A stretch of 39,533 bases of DNA. Source: a virus. Every line of letters begins with the position of its first letter. Within the stretch, counting starts at the first letter, position 1. Below the pieces are notes generated by a model, which was not told where the DNA came from, did no database searches, and saw nothing but the letters and a program-made list of their open reading frames with translations. Positions 24,771-31,045 of the stretch are shown here, one piece after another. The stretch spans positions 1 to 39,533 of IMG/VR virus record IMGVR_UViG_3300021602_000422; one strand, 5' to 3'. The position numbers were made by a program, and so were the translations under genes.

Positions 24771-24826
24771 CCGGTCCATACAATTCCTGCAATTCTTATT
24801 GCATATTGCATGATAAGACCGACGTC
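24771..24826. ncRNA. Stem-enclosed RNA element J
   Basis: CGCCGGTC near 24771 pairs with GACCGACG ending near 24824 (7 of 8 bp), enclosing a TGCAA/TTGCA hairpin with a 6-nt TTCTTA loop. It has no CAGCAA segment and is a weaker member of the inter-tRNA elements. Confidence 0.35.
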
Positions 24827-24832
24827 CAATAT

Positions 24833-24948
24833 GTCGCTGTCGTCTAAAGGTAGGACAACTAAAAGGCTATCCTGATAAGGATACTTACAGCAACTCTATT
24901 TCCATCACAAGGAGTTGATCCGGTGTTCGATTCCCGGCGGCGGCACCA
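24833..24948 (+). pseudogene. tRNA gene interrupted in the anticodon region
   Basis: Acceptor GTCGCTG/CGGCGGC, D stem GTC/GAC and an imperfect T arm with TTCGATT and CCA are present, but 116 nt separate the ends. The centre holds TATCC/GGATA, then AGGATAC-TT-ACAGCAA, the 5' signature of the inter-tRNA elements, then CAACTC/GAGTTG. It looks like a tRNA invaded by, or fused with, such an element. GAT (Ile) can be read in the TATCC loop but is not reliable. Confidence 0.5.
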
Positions 24949-24949
24949 T

Positions 24950-24978
24950 TTGACAATACGGATTAATTATACTATTAT
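24950..24978 (+). promoter_or_regulatory. Sigma70-type promoter before the 80-residue gene
   Basis: TTGACA (24950-24955), 17-nt spacer, TATTAT (24973-24978), then TAAAGGA and ATG 25000. It begins one base after the CCA of the interrupted tRNA. Confidence 0.8.
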
Positions 24979-24999
24979 TGTTCGATATAAAGGACTACA

Positions 25000-25242
25000 A
25001 TGTATAATGTAACATTAACAAAAGTACTAGGCGGTGACAGAGTAAGGACCGATATAGTAACTGGTACCTGCGTAGATTACCCAATTATTGGCGAATCGTT
25101 TGCTATGGTATCGGAGTCGCTTACCTTTGGGCTCGACCTGAGAATTGTAAGAACAAGCACTGTAAAAAGTATTAAAGAAGAAGATAATATGATTATCTTT
25201 GAAACAGAAAATTCAACATATAAGTTGATAGTCATAGAATAA
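25000..25242 (+). CDS. Hypothetical protein, 80 residues
   Basis: Good Shine-Dalgarno (AAAGGA) and its own near-consensus promoter, so likely an early gene. The predicted fold is a small all-beta barrel (YNVTLTKVLGGDRVRTDIV; TVKSIKEEDNMIIFETENS; YKLIVIE) as in SH3-like phage proteins. No family is recognised with confidence. Its stop lies one base before the Gly tRNA. Confidence 0.78.
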   Translation: MYNVTLTKVLGGDRVRTDIVTGTCVDYPIIGESFAMVSESLTFGLDLRIVRTSTVKSIKEEDNMIIFETENSTYKLIVIE

Positions 25243-25243
25243 T

Positions 25244-25319
25244 GCAGGTAAGGTGTTTACGGATACACATTAGTCTTCCAAACTAAAATAGCCCAGATCG
25301 TTACTGGCTACCTGCTCCA
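25244..25319 (+). tRNA. tRNA-Gly(TCC) with ATCGTTA T-loop
   Basis: Acceptor GCAGGTA/TACCTGC perfect, D stem GTGT/ACAC, anticodon TTAGT/ACTAA with loop CTTCCAA, T stem CCAG/CTGG enclosing ATCGTTA, T discriminator, CCA encoded. Confidence 0.88.
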
Positions 25320-25431
25320 AAATTCATGCCTTAAAACTTTAGTAGGTATCATAGGCGCGTAACCATTCCGTAATGACCGGACGAGGATAGAGGAATGATA
25401 GACTTACCATATGTGTAGCATAAACCAAATG

Positions 25432-25480
25432 CACTCGTATCAGCAATGATACAAACCTGTTACTAGTCGAATGACGAGTG
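25432..25480. ncRNA. Stem-enclosed RNA element K
   Basis: CACTCGT (25432-25438) pairs with ACGAGTG (25474-25480), with AT-CAGCAA after the 5' arm. An alternative fold is a perfect GTATCA/TGATAC hairpin with a GCAA tetraloop (25437-25452). The rest of 25320-25533 shows no gene or complete tRNA. Confidence 0.4.
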
Positions 25481-25533
25481 GGAGAAGATTTCGGGTTTGG
25501 ACCGTTCACATCGCTGGGAAGTCAATTTATTAT

Positions 25534-25609
25534 ATCCGAATAGCTCAACTGATAGAGCACTTGCTTGATAGGCGAGCGGTTGTAGGTTTGATTCCTACTT
25601 CGGATACCA
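25534..25609 (+). tRNA. tRNA-Ile(GAT), second copy
   Basis: Acceptor ATCCGAA/TTCGGAT perfect, D arm GCTC/GAGC, anticodon CTTGC/GCGAG with loop TTGATAG, T arm GTAGG/CCTAC with TTTGATT, CCA encoded. Confidence 0.87.
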
Positions 25610-25616
25610 CAGTTAT

Positions 25617-25694
25617 GCGGGTGTAGTGCAATAGGTAGGAGACAGCGGATTTAAAATCCGAACAGTGTGGGTTCGAATCCCATCACCCGTACCA
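25617..25694 (+). tRNA. tRNA-Leu(TAA)
   Basis: Acceptor GCGGGTG/CACCCGT (G-U first pair), anticodon CGGA/TCCG with loop TTTAAAA, T arm with TTCGAAT, CCA encoded. The variable loop is much shorter than in normal Leu tRNAs; its sister is the CAA copy at 32018. Confidence 0.82.
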
Positions 25695-25709
25695 AATTAG
25701 AAAGATATT

Positions 25710-26159
25710 ATGTCGAGTAGAAAAAAGTGTCCCACTTTAGTATTTGTGGTAAATTCTGAATCACACGACGACACAGTTAAGAGTCATTTTTTGCCTCTTG
25801 TAGAATATAAGTGTGTTATATGTGGTATGTCGTCTCATAATGGTGAACCGTTAACATTACAGCTCGATCATATAAATGGCGTTCATACAGATTGCAGATT
25901 CGAAAATTTGCGACTCTTGTGTCCTAATTGCCATTCTCAGACACCCACTTTTGCAGGTCGACAGAACTGGAAAAACATTGTAGTCACTGATGCAGACTTG
26001 ATTTATGCACTAGAGATATGTAAAACAGTTACAGCAGCTCTTAGGCACGTTAAGATGGATACAGGGCGAATCGAATATTATGCCCGAGCAAATTATCTAA
26101 TTGATACTCACAAAATTATAGTTGGATGTAGAAAAGACACATTTAACACCTTTTTCTAA
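25710..26159 (+). CDS. HNH homing-type endonuclease 2
   Basis: 149 residues. YKCVIC, LQLDHINGVHTDCR, NLRLLCPNCHSQTPTF is the zinc-supported HNH core (residues ~34-85). The C-terminal helices (DADLIYALEICKTVTAALRHVKM) match the putative DNA-binding part of the enzymes at 24272 and 30181. AGAAAG precedes the ATG. Its stop overlaps the first bases of tRNA-like element D. Confidence 0.9.
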   Translation: MSSRKKCPTLVFVVNSESHDDTVKSHFLPLVEYKCVICGMSSHNGEPLTLQLDHINGVHTDCRFENLRLLCPNCHSQTPTFAGRQNWKNIVVTDADLIYALEICKTVTAALRHVKMDTGRIEYYARANYLIDTHKIIVGCRKDTFNTFF

Positions 26160-26241
26160 GAATTCTTCCAGCAACAACCTTATGGTTAAAATTGGTTCAA
26201 CTCCAATCGGATCTGTAACAGGATCTGTTATAAGAATTCTG
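26159..26241 (+). ncRNA. tRNA-like element D (cloverleaf, no CCA)
   Basis: Outer stem AGAATTCTT (26159-26167) with AAGAATTCT (26232-26240). Inside are CCAGCAA, then three hairpins: AACC/GGTT, ATTGG/CCAAT with 7-nt loop TTCAACT, and TAACAG/CTGTTA. GTTTTATT follows the 3' arm. The middle loop could be read as an anticodon loop (CAA) or as a displaced T-loop. Confidence 0.5.
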
Positions 26242-26253
26242 TTTTATTTCTGA

Positions 26254-26316
26254 AGAGTGCTTCCAGCAAACTTAAAAATTTCAAAACCATTATCTTTGAA
26301 AAGAAAAAGCACTCTG
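26254..26316 (+). ncRNA. Stem-enclosed RNA element E
   Basis: Outer stem AGAGTGCTT (26254-26262) with AAGCACTCT (26307-26315), CCAGCAA after the 5' arm, inner hairpin TTTCAAA/TTTGAAA (26279-26301) with a 9-nt loop, GTTTTAAT after the 3' arm. Same architecture as B, C and F but no anticodon-like loop. Confidence 0.5.
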
Positions 26317-26327
26317 TTTTAATTTGT

Positions 26328-26402
26328 TCGGGATTTGTCATCTGGTGATGACATTACGCTTTGAACGTAAGAAGGAGAGTCCGATCCTCTCATCCCGTGC
26401 CA
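26328..26402 (+). tRNA. tRNA-Gln(TTG)
   Basis: Acceptor TCGGGAT/ATCCCGT (first pair mismatched), D stem GTCA/TGAC, anticodon TTACG/CGTAA with loop CTTTGAA, T stem GAGAG/CTCTC with TCCGATC, G discriminator, CCA encoded. Confidence 0.87.
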
Positions 26403-26408
26403 CCGAAT

Positions 26409-26483
26409 CTCGCTGTAGAACAATGGATAGTTCCTTAGTTTGCGAAACTAAAAACCTGGGCTCGAATCCCAGCAGCGGGTCCA
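26409..26483 (+). tRNA. tRNA-Arg(GCG)
   Basis: Acceptor CTCGCTG/CAGCGGG, D stem GAAC/GTTC, anticodon TTAGT/ACTAA with loop TTGCGAA, T arm CTGGG/CCCAG with CTCGAAT, CCA encoded. GCG is an uncommon Arg anticodon in bacteria, where ACG (inosine) is the rule. Confidence 0.87.
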
Positions 26484-26497
26484 AATAGATGACAAAT

Positions 26498-26505
26498 GAT
26501 AAATA
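26498..26505 (+). promoter_or_regulatory. Late-promoter-like box GATAAATA, 4 nt before ATG
   Basis: Ends only 4 nt before the ATG of the zincin-like gene, which has no Shine-Dalgarno; compatible with a leaderless transcript. Confidence 0.6.
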
Positions 26506-26509
26506 ACAA

Positions 26510-27505
26510 ATGCGATCTTACGAAATTATAAATGAATCAATAAGTTTTACTAAATATGCCGGCGGTACACGAGATGATATTGTTAGTGGTATAATAAGGG
26601 GTGTAGAAGTTATTGGTGATCAAAAAAATCTGTATATGGATTATTTGCCACAAATCGTGTCGTATAATACACTTAAAATACCTAAATTTTTAAAAGATTT
26701 AAATTTAGATGTAGGTAACACAGCAGCTAATCTTATTCGCGAAGATTTAGGTCGCAGAGCCACGGATATTGTGATAGATAATAATATTACTAATAACCCT
26801 GTCTGGGTAATTTTTGATAATACAAGCACTGCTCGTGGCGCCACTCTTGCAATATCTAACCGACCTCTCATTAAGATAATAGATCTCATTATACGAAATC
26901 TAATAGAAACTGTAAATCAGAAGCAGATACCCAATAATAAAAAATCTGGAAATAGGGCAGATATAGTTCAATATTCTAATTCAGAATTATTTGATAAATT
27001 ATTTATATTGATGAAAGAAAGAAATCTTATCATGTCTTATATAGAACAACCCGATATTCGCAATGCAATTGACGAGTTAGTTTCGAATTTTATTCACGAG
27101 ATGGTGCATATTAGACAAAATTATATTCAATTTTTAAACAAAAGATATGATCCAGAGTACAGGAGTTATTTAGACAAGGAAAAAGGCGAATTTAATACAT
27201 TGGCAAGATATAAATCAGATAAAACTGCGCGTTATATGGAACTATATAGGGCCAGCCCGCAGGAGATAACTGCCTTTTCACATATGGCAGCACTAGATGT
27301 AATTAAAAGTTTTGGATTAAATACAAACAATCTTACCGATATACATATACCGCCAAATAAAGAGGTGCTCAGTAAAGTGGTCGAGCATGTCAAAAAATAT
27401 TACAATGCGCCCGAAACTTTTGAAGAAAAAAAAGTATATAACAGGTATATAAAACAAACTTATCTAGAAGTAGAAGAATACCTCAATCATATTAGACAAA
27501 ATTAG
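26510..27505 (+). CDS. Zincin-like (HExxH) protein
   Basis: 331 residues. FIHEMVHIRQN (near residue 200) is an HExxH zinc-metalloprotease helix; a downstream PQEITAFSH about 50 residues later could supply the third ligand. The first ~190 residues match no domain I know. No signal peptide, so probably cytoplasmic or virion-borne. The ATG is immediately preceded by a late-type box and lacks a Shine-Dalgarno. Protease activity is inferred only from the motif; a role in capsid maturation, lysis or host-protein cleavage cannot be told apart. Confidence 0.7.
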   Translation: MRSYEIINESISFTKYAGGTRDDIVSGIIRGVEVIGDQKNLYMDYLPQIVSYNTLKIPKFLKDLNLDVGNTAANLIREDLGRRATDIVIDNNITNNPVWVIFDNTSTARGATLAISNRPLIKIIDLIIRNLIETVNQKQIPNNKKSGNRADIVQYSNSELFDKLFILMKERNLIMSYIEQPDIRNAIDELVSNFIHEMVHIRQNYIQFLNKRYDPEYRSYLDKEKGEFNTLARYKSDKTARYMELYRASPQEITAFSHMAALDVIKSFGLNTNNLTDIHIPPNKEVLSKVVEHVKKYYNAPETFEEKKVYNRYIKQTYLEVEEYLNHIRQN

Positions 27506-27551
27506 AATCAACAGCAGATTAGATGTTATTCCTTTAATCTAGAGCAAGTTT

Positions 27552-27593
27552 TATCAGTGTAAACACTGAGTCTATCAGTATAAATACTAGTAT
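27552..27593 (+). promoter_or_regulatory. Tandem palindromes with embedded late promoter TATAAATA
   Basis: Two adjacent 21-nt units. The first contains CAGTGT-AA-ACACTG, the second CAGTAT-AA-ATACTAG. The second includes an exact T4 late box (27579-27586). More palindromes follow before the ATG at 27665 (TAGTAT/ATACTA with CCC/GGG, and TTAACG/CGTTAA). A regulated promoter with paired operators is likely. Confidence 0.55.
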
Positions 27594-27664
27594 GAGACCC
27601 CAAAAGGGATTATACTAACATTAACGCAACAACATAAATGTTACGTTAACATAAAGGAGTTTAT

Positions 27665-28366
27665 ATGAAAACACAACGCAAAATTTTAGTAGTAGATGAC
27701 GATCCAGTAGTAGGTAAGAGCTTTGAACGTGTATTGACCAGCAAAGGTTATGCAGTTATTAATTGCCATAGTGGCGAAGAGGCACTTGCTAAATTAAAAA
27801 CAGAAGAATACGATGCAGTATTTACTGATTTGAAGATGCCGGGTATGGATGGTATTGAAGTTGCTACGCAAGTTAAGGCAAACCAACCCTGGATGCCCGT
27901 TGTAATCGTAACAGGTTATGGTTCTCCGGTATACGAAGAACGTGCTGCTAATATCGGTGTATCGGACTTTATGCGTAAGCCACTCTCACCAGAAATGATC
28001 GAGGAGAGTGCAGAAAGAGCAATGAGTCAAAAAGAAGCTATCGTAGAAGCTTTTATTCAAGAGATTGCAGCGGTAGATGTAGTGGCGCCGACAGCAGCTG
28101 AAGAGCCGCGCTGGAAAGACGTAGCATTATTTATGGCAGCACCATTTATTGGTTTGTTATATGCAATGTTCTTACCGTTGGTCGGTTTAGGTATGCTGGC
28201 TATGGTTGCATATAAAGCTTTTGCGAAAACAAAAGCATTCACTACAGTTAAGAATGTAGGCTTATTTATTGCTTCTCCATTTATCGGTTTAGCATATGCA
28301 ATAACTCTTCCGTTTATCGGGATTGCTATGTTGGCTTATACAGGTTATAAAGCTGCAACAAAATGA
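27665..28366 (+). CDS. Response-regulator receiver domain fused to two membrane-hairpin repeats
   Basis: 233 residues. Residues 1-125 are a CheY-like receiver with all key residues: acidic pair (VVDDDP), phospho-acceptor Asp in FTDLKMPGMDG, conserved Thr in VIVTGYG and Lys in MRKPLS. After a linker come two tandem ~45-residue repeats with the same hydrophobic pattern, each opening with AAPFIGLLYAM- or ASPFIGLAYAI-type residues and ending in an aromatic/basic K-A segment, likely two membrane hairpins. AAAGGAG Shine-Dalgarno 6-7 nt upstream. Likely bacterial in origin; response regulators are rare in phages. It may intercept phosphoryl signals at the membrane. No DNA-binding or enzymatic output domain. 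Confidence 0.85.
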   Translation: MKTQRKILVVDDDPVVGKSFERVLTSKGYAVINCHSGEEALAKLKTEEYDAVFTDLKMPGMDGIEVATQVKANQPWMPVVIVTGYGSPVYEERAANIGVSDFMRKPLSPEMIEESAERAMSQKEAIVEAFIQEIAAVDVVAPTAAEEPRWKDVALFMAAPFIGLLYAMFLPLVGLGMLAMVAYKAFAKTKAFTTVKNVGLFIASPFIGLAYAITLPFIGIAMLAYTGYKAATK

Positions 28367-28371
28367 CAGAC

Positions 28372-28394
28372 AGTTAGCGATAAATACGCTAACT
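28372..28394. promoter_or_regulatory. Perfect hairpin with late box in the loop
   Basis: AGTTAGCG/CGCTAACT (8 bp) encloses the 7-nt loop ATAAATA; with the preceding G this is GATAAATA at 28379-28386. It sits just after the response-regulator stop and before tRNA-Trp. It could be a transcription end, a late promoter, or both. Confidence 0.55.
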
Positions 28395-28404
28395 ATAAAA
28401 TTTA

Positions 28405-28478
28405 GGGTGAATGGTGTAATGGCAGCACCGCGGTCTCCAAAACCGTCAGTCAAGGTTCGAGTCCTTGTTCGCCCGCCA
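28405..28478 (+). tRNA. tRNA-Trp(CCA)
   Basis: Acceptor GGGTGAA/TTCGCCC, anticodon GCGGT/ACCGT with loop CTCCAAA, T stem CAAGG/CCTTG with TTCGAGT, G discriminator, CCA encoded. Confidence 0.93.
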
Positions 28479-28516
28479 AACAATTAGGTAAATAGCTTCA
28501 ATTATAGGGGATGAAT

Positions 28517-28873
28517 ATGAGCGAATATTGGGGCTATCATTTAATGCTTGACACAGCAGGGTGTAACGAAAACATAGCAAGCGCAGGTCAAATAAAGAAA
28601 TTTGTTAAAGAACTTGTGCCAGCAATTGATATGGTTGCACACGGTGAACCTATGATTGAGTATATGCTACCCGGCGATCCTAAACAAGGATTCAGTCTAA
28701 TACAACTTATTGAAACAAGTAATATATGTGCTCACTTTGTCGAACCTAATAGCACAGCATACTTTGATATATTCTCTTGTAAAGAATTTGATCCGCAGAT
28801 TGTGCGTGACATGATTCAAAAATATTTTGCACCAACATCAGTAAAAGAACATTTCCTGCATAGACAGGCTTGA
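28517..28873 (+). CDS. speD: S-adenosylmethionine decarboxylase-like protein
   Basis: 118 residues from ATG 28517, which has AGGGG six nt upstream; an ATG 6 nt earlier sits on the Shine-Dalgarno. WGYHLMLDTAGCN matches the start of class 1 AdoMet decarboxylases. TSNICAH aligns with the processing region, with Ser as the future pyruvoyl residue (preceding residue Thr rather than Glu), His in the catalytic His place, and FSC the catalytic Cys. The family decarboxylates AdoMet to supply aminopropyl groups for spermidine; phage copies are known, including in marine T4-like phages. Polyamines neutralise packaged DNA. Activity is likely but not certain given the altered cleavage site. Confidence 0.75.
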   Translation: MSEYWGYHLMLDTAGCNENIASAGQIKKFVKELVPAIDMVAHGEPMIEYMLPGDPKQGFSLIQLIETSNICAHFVEPNSTAYFDIFSCKEFDPQIVRDMIQKYFAPTSVKEHFLHRQA

Positions 28874-28879
28874 TAAATA
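28872..28879 (+). promoter_or_regulatory. Late-promoter-like box GATAAATA
   Basis: Overlaps the stop of the AdoMet decarboxylase-like gene and lies about 70 nt before tRNA-Phe. Confidence 0.45.
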
Positions 28880-28946
28880 ATGCATGGATCATGTATTATT
28901 AAATTGTCTTAAATTAGTCTTACGCCGTTTATATCTAAAAATTAAC

Positions 28947-29022
28947 GCAACTTTAGCAAATGTGGTCATTGCGCTGGCGTGAAGTCCCAGACAAACAGGT
29001 TCGATCCCTGTAGGTTGCACCA
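28947..29022 (+). tRNA. tRNA-Phe(GAA)
   Basis: Acceptor GCAACTT/AGGTTGC, D stem GCAA/TTGC, anticodon CTGG/CCAG extended by a C-C mismatch with loop GTGAAGT, T stem ACAGG/CCTGT with TTCGATC, CCA encoded. The loop edges (G32, T38) are atypical. Confidence 0.75.
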
Positions 29023-29083
29023 TACATAGTACACTTTTAGTAGCTACCTACTACATATTTTGACAGCATTTTGCGGTAAATAT

Positions 29084-29091
29084 GTTATAAT
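29084..29091 (+). promoter_or_regulatory. Extended -10 promoter (TGT-TATAAT region)
   Basis: TATAAT at 29086-29091 is preceded by TG one base away. A TTGACA at 29060 is 20 nt upstream, too far for a standard spacer. Likely drives the PEP-CTERM gene. Confidence 0.5.
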
Positions 29092-29113
29092 GGCACAAAG
29101 GAAGTATTTAAAC

Positions 29114-29584
29114 ATGAAAAAACATTTTATTTTAGCAGCCGTAATTGCTGCTGCGGCATTATTGGGGTGTCACGAAGCTAAAGCTGATACAAAGGCATTT
29201 GATCAAGTTACTCAAGACAGCCTCGGAACATATAATCCGTTGGGTGGTGCATGGATTTACAAAGGCAATGTGCAGGGTACATTCGATAATATTTTTACCT
29301 TTCATACCAATCAAGATTTGAATTTAGAAGCTTCGTTTGGTTCAACATGGGGTACACTTAATTTTCAAAGTTCGATCGACAGCCACACGCTTACTGACAA
29401 CTATGGTGTGTTACATCTGACTGCAGGCGATCATACATTCGATGTGCATGGAGATTCGGGATTATATGGTTCGGGATACAATGCTAAGATCTTAGTTACG
29501 CCTGTGCCAGAGCCGGAAGGTTGGGCAATGATGCTTGCAGGATTAGGATTATTCGGGTTTGTTGCCCGTCGAAAAACAAAATAA
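29114..29584 (+). CDS. PEP-CTERM-sorted exported protein
   Basis: 156 residues from ATG 29114 (AGGAAG upstream; in-frame codons before it overlap the promoter). N-terminus MKKHFILAAVIAAAALLGC is a signal peptide with a lipobox-like LLGC and also a possible AKAD type I site. The middle is a Gly/Thr/Phe-rich beta domain of about 100 residues. The C-terminus PVPEPEGWAMMLAGLGLFGFVARRK is a textbook PEP-CTERM signal (VPEP, hydrophobic helix, Arg-rich end), recognised by exosortase for sorting and cell-surface or exopolysaccharide attachment. No exosortase gene is in the window, so host enzymes would be used. Rare in a phage; probably taken from the host. Confidence 0.88.
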   Translation: MKKHFILAAVIAAAALLGCHEAKADTKAFDQVTQDSLGTYNPLGGAWIYKGNVQGTFDNIFTFHTNQDLNLEASFGSTWGTLNFQSSIDSHTLTDNYGVLHLTAGDHTFDVHGDSGLYGSGYNAKILVTPVPEPEGWAMMLAGLGLFGFVARRKTK

Positions 29585-29668
29585 GCCCCGGTGATGGAAC
29601 GGTTTACATAGCGGTCTAAGAAGCCGTCCCCGAAAGGGTTGCGAGTTCGAATCTCGCCCAGGGCACCA
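29585..29668 (+). tRNA. tRNA-Leu(AAG)
   Basis: Class II. Acceptor GCCCCGG/CCAGGGC (one mismatch), anticodon GCGGT/GCCGT with loop CTAAGAA, variable arm CCC/GGG, T stem GCGAG/CTCGC with TTCGAAT, CCA encoded. It begins directly after the PEP-CTERM stop. A34 in a Leu tRNA is unusual in bacteria. Confidence 0.82.
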
Positions 29669-29672
29669 AACA

Positions 29673-29735
29673 GAATTTGCAATTGACGTCAAGGCTCCCG
29701 CTGCCACAATGACAAAGCGGAACATTTGCAAAAAG
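29673..29735. ncRNA. Stem-enclosed element between Leu and Met tRNAs
   Basis: TTTGCA on the left pairs with TGCAAA on the right, enclosing a CCGCT/AGCGG hairpin. No gene lies in 29669-29808. Function unknown. Confidence 0.35.
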
Positions 29736-29808
29736 CATGGTAGTAAGTCTACAAGGTGATAAGTAACTAAAGTCGTCCGAAGAGTAAAATCGAGGGTGCA
29801 TTAATTAT

Positions 29809-29879
29809 TGCGGGGATGCAAGTGCTCGTCCAGTCTCATAAGCTCGGTCTTTCAGGCGCGATTCCTGACCCCGCATCCA
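29809..29879 (+). tRNA. tRNA-Met(CAT) (elongator or Ile2)
   Basis: Acceptor TGCGGGG/CCCCGCA perfect, anticodon loop CTCATAA with a 4-of-5 stem, T stem TCAGG/CCTGA with atypical loop CGCGATT, CCA encoded. The D arm is weak. Because this phage uses ATA codons heavily, one of its CAT tRNAs probably reads AUA after lysidine modification. Confidence 0.7.
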
Positions 29880-29884
29880 GTTAC

Positions 29885-29962
29885 AGCAGCGTGGAGCAGC
29901 TTGGTAGCTCGTTAGGCTCATAACCTAAAGGTCGTTGGTTCGAATCCAACCGTCTGCATCCA
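29885..29962 (+). tRNA. Initiator-like tRNA-fMet(CAT)
   Basis: TGGAGCAGCTTGGTAGCTC is the initiator D region with the A11-T24 pair. First acceptor pair mismatched (A-A), as expected of initiators; acceptor GCAG-CG/CG-CTGC with one bulged T. Anticodon TTAGG/CCTAA, loop CTCATAA; it lacks the three G-C pairs of bacterial initiators. T arm GTTGG/CCAAC with TTCGAAT, CCA encoded. Confidence 0.8.
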
Positions 29963-30021
29963 GTTTTAGGTATACATCGGAGGCGAAAGCTGTAGATAAT
30001 GTTCCTACCTTTATTGAATTT

Positions 30022-30092
30022 TATATAGTAGCGTAACGGCAGCGTACCAAGCCACACAGCTTGGGGGTGGGGTTCGATTCCCTCTATCACTA
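30022..30092 (+). pseudogene. Degenerate tRNA without CCA
   Basis: A D-like arm, a CCAAGC/GCTTGG hairpin and a T arm (GGGG, TTCGATT, CCC) follow each other, but the acceptor halves pair over only four bases, T33 is absent and the end is TATCACTAAA with no CCA. Confidence 0.55.
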
Positions 30093-30101
30093 AATGTTTA
30101 T

Positions 30102-30125
30102 GCCCAAGTAGTGCAATTGGTAGAG
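30102..30125 (+). pseudogene. 5' half of a split tRNA
   Basis: GCCCAAG plus a D arm very like that of tRNA-Leu at 25617. The acceptor bases pair perfectly with the 3' half at 31059-31065. Between the halves lie the HNH gene and a complete Leu tRNA. Confidence 0.7.
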
Positions 30126-30155
30126 TCGTATTTATTTATATTTTACTCTACCGAT

Positions 30156-30163
30156 GATAAATA
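30156..30163 (+). promoter_or_regulatory. Late-promoter-like box GATAAATA
   Basis: Followed by AAAGGAG and ATG 30181 of the HNH gene; preceded by a 7-bp hairpin GGTAGAG/CTCTACC that begins inside the split tRNA. Confidence 0.6.
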
Positions 30164-30180
30164 ATATAAAGGAGAACTTT

Positions 30181-30948
30181 ATGTTATGCGATTACGGATG
30201 CGGGAATGAATCAAAATTTGTAATGTCTTCGGGAAAAAATTGTTGTTCTGCACGATATAATTCTTGTCCGGCACTAAGAAAGAAAAATTCTAATAGTATA
30301 AAACAAGCGCACAAAGATGGGCGTATTCCGGGATGGAACGATCATCCGCAGGAAGTGTGCAATAGATCCCACGCAAAAGGGATTTTAAAAGAAAACGATA
30401 ATACATTTACTTATAATGGCAAAGGGAATCATAAAGGACTACTCATAAGAGAAAGAGGGCATGTATGTGAATCTTGTAAAAATACTGAATGGTTAGATAG
30501 CCCAATTCCACTAGAACTTGAGCACACCGATGGCGATAATAACAACAATACAAAAGAAAATTTAAAACTGTTATGTTGTAATTGCCATGCTCTTACGCCT
30601 ACATGGCGTCGCCGAAAATTGACGGTATATAATAATTGTAAACATACTGATGCTACAATGAAAGACGCAATATTATCGTCATATAATATGTATGAAGCAT
30701 TACGCCTATTAGAATTAAAGTGGGGTAGTCATTCTACTCTTGAACGTGTAATGAAAGAATATAAAATTTCATTCAAAACTAAAGAAATAAAGACTCGTAT
30801 GCCATACGGCGATATTAAGAATTCACAATATAATACATGTTGGGTATGTAATATAGATTTGAAATGTAATAAGAAGATAGAAAACAACGAATTAGCAGAA
30901 TATTTAATTAACGGATGGGTTAAGGGTAGAGTGATGTTATTTAAATAA
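30181..30948 (+). CDS. HNH homing-type endonuclease 3 inserted in a tRNA gene
   Basis: 255 residues from ATG 30181, chosen for its AAAGGAG Shine-Dalgarno; an earlier in-frame ATG overlaps the promoter box. Order: N-terminal zinc-finger-like Cys cluster (CDYGCG, CC), HNH core (CESC, LELEHTDGDNNNN, LLCCNCHALTPTW), the shared helix-turn-helix region (EALRLLELKWGS), and a C-terminal CWVCNID, INGWVKGR module shared with the GIY-YIG enzyme at 20778. It separates the two halves of a tRNA. Confidence 0.92.
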   Translation: MLCDYGCGNESKFVMSSGKNCCSARYNSCPALRKKNSNSIKQAHKDGRIPGWNDHPQEVCNRSHAKGILKENDNTFTYNGKGNHKGLLIRERGHVCESCKNTEWLDSPIPLELEHTDGDNNNNTKENLKLLCCNCHALTPTWRRRKLTVYNNCKHTDATMKDAILSSYNMYEALRLLELKWGSHSTLERVMKEYKISFKTKEIKTRMPYGDIKNSQYNTCWVCNIDLKCNKKIENNELAEYLINGWVKGRVMLFK

Positions 30949-30958
30949 TACAAATTTT

Positions 30959-31042
30959 GGGCCGCTGACATATGCAAATCTGGTACAGCTACTACGTTTA
31001 GACCGTAGGTTTTTCCGAGTTCGAATCTCGGGCGGCCCACCA
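30959..31042 (+). tRNA. tRNA-Leu(TAG)
   Basis: Acceptor GGGCCGC/GCGGCCC perfect, anticodon CTACG/CGTAG with loop TTTAGAC, T stem CCGAG/CTCGG with TTCGAAT, CCA encoded. The variable loop is short for Leu. It lies inside the insertion that splits another tRNA. Confidence 0.86.
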
Positions 31043-31045
31043 TTA

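Noticed and set aside
29060-29065. TTGACA as the -35 of the PEP-CTERM promoter
   Set aside because: The spacing to TATAAT is 20 nt, beyond the usual 16-18, so the extended -10 is the better explanation.
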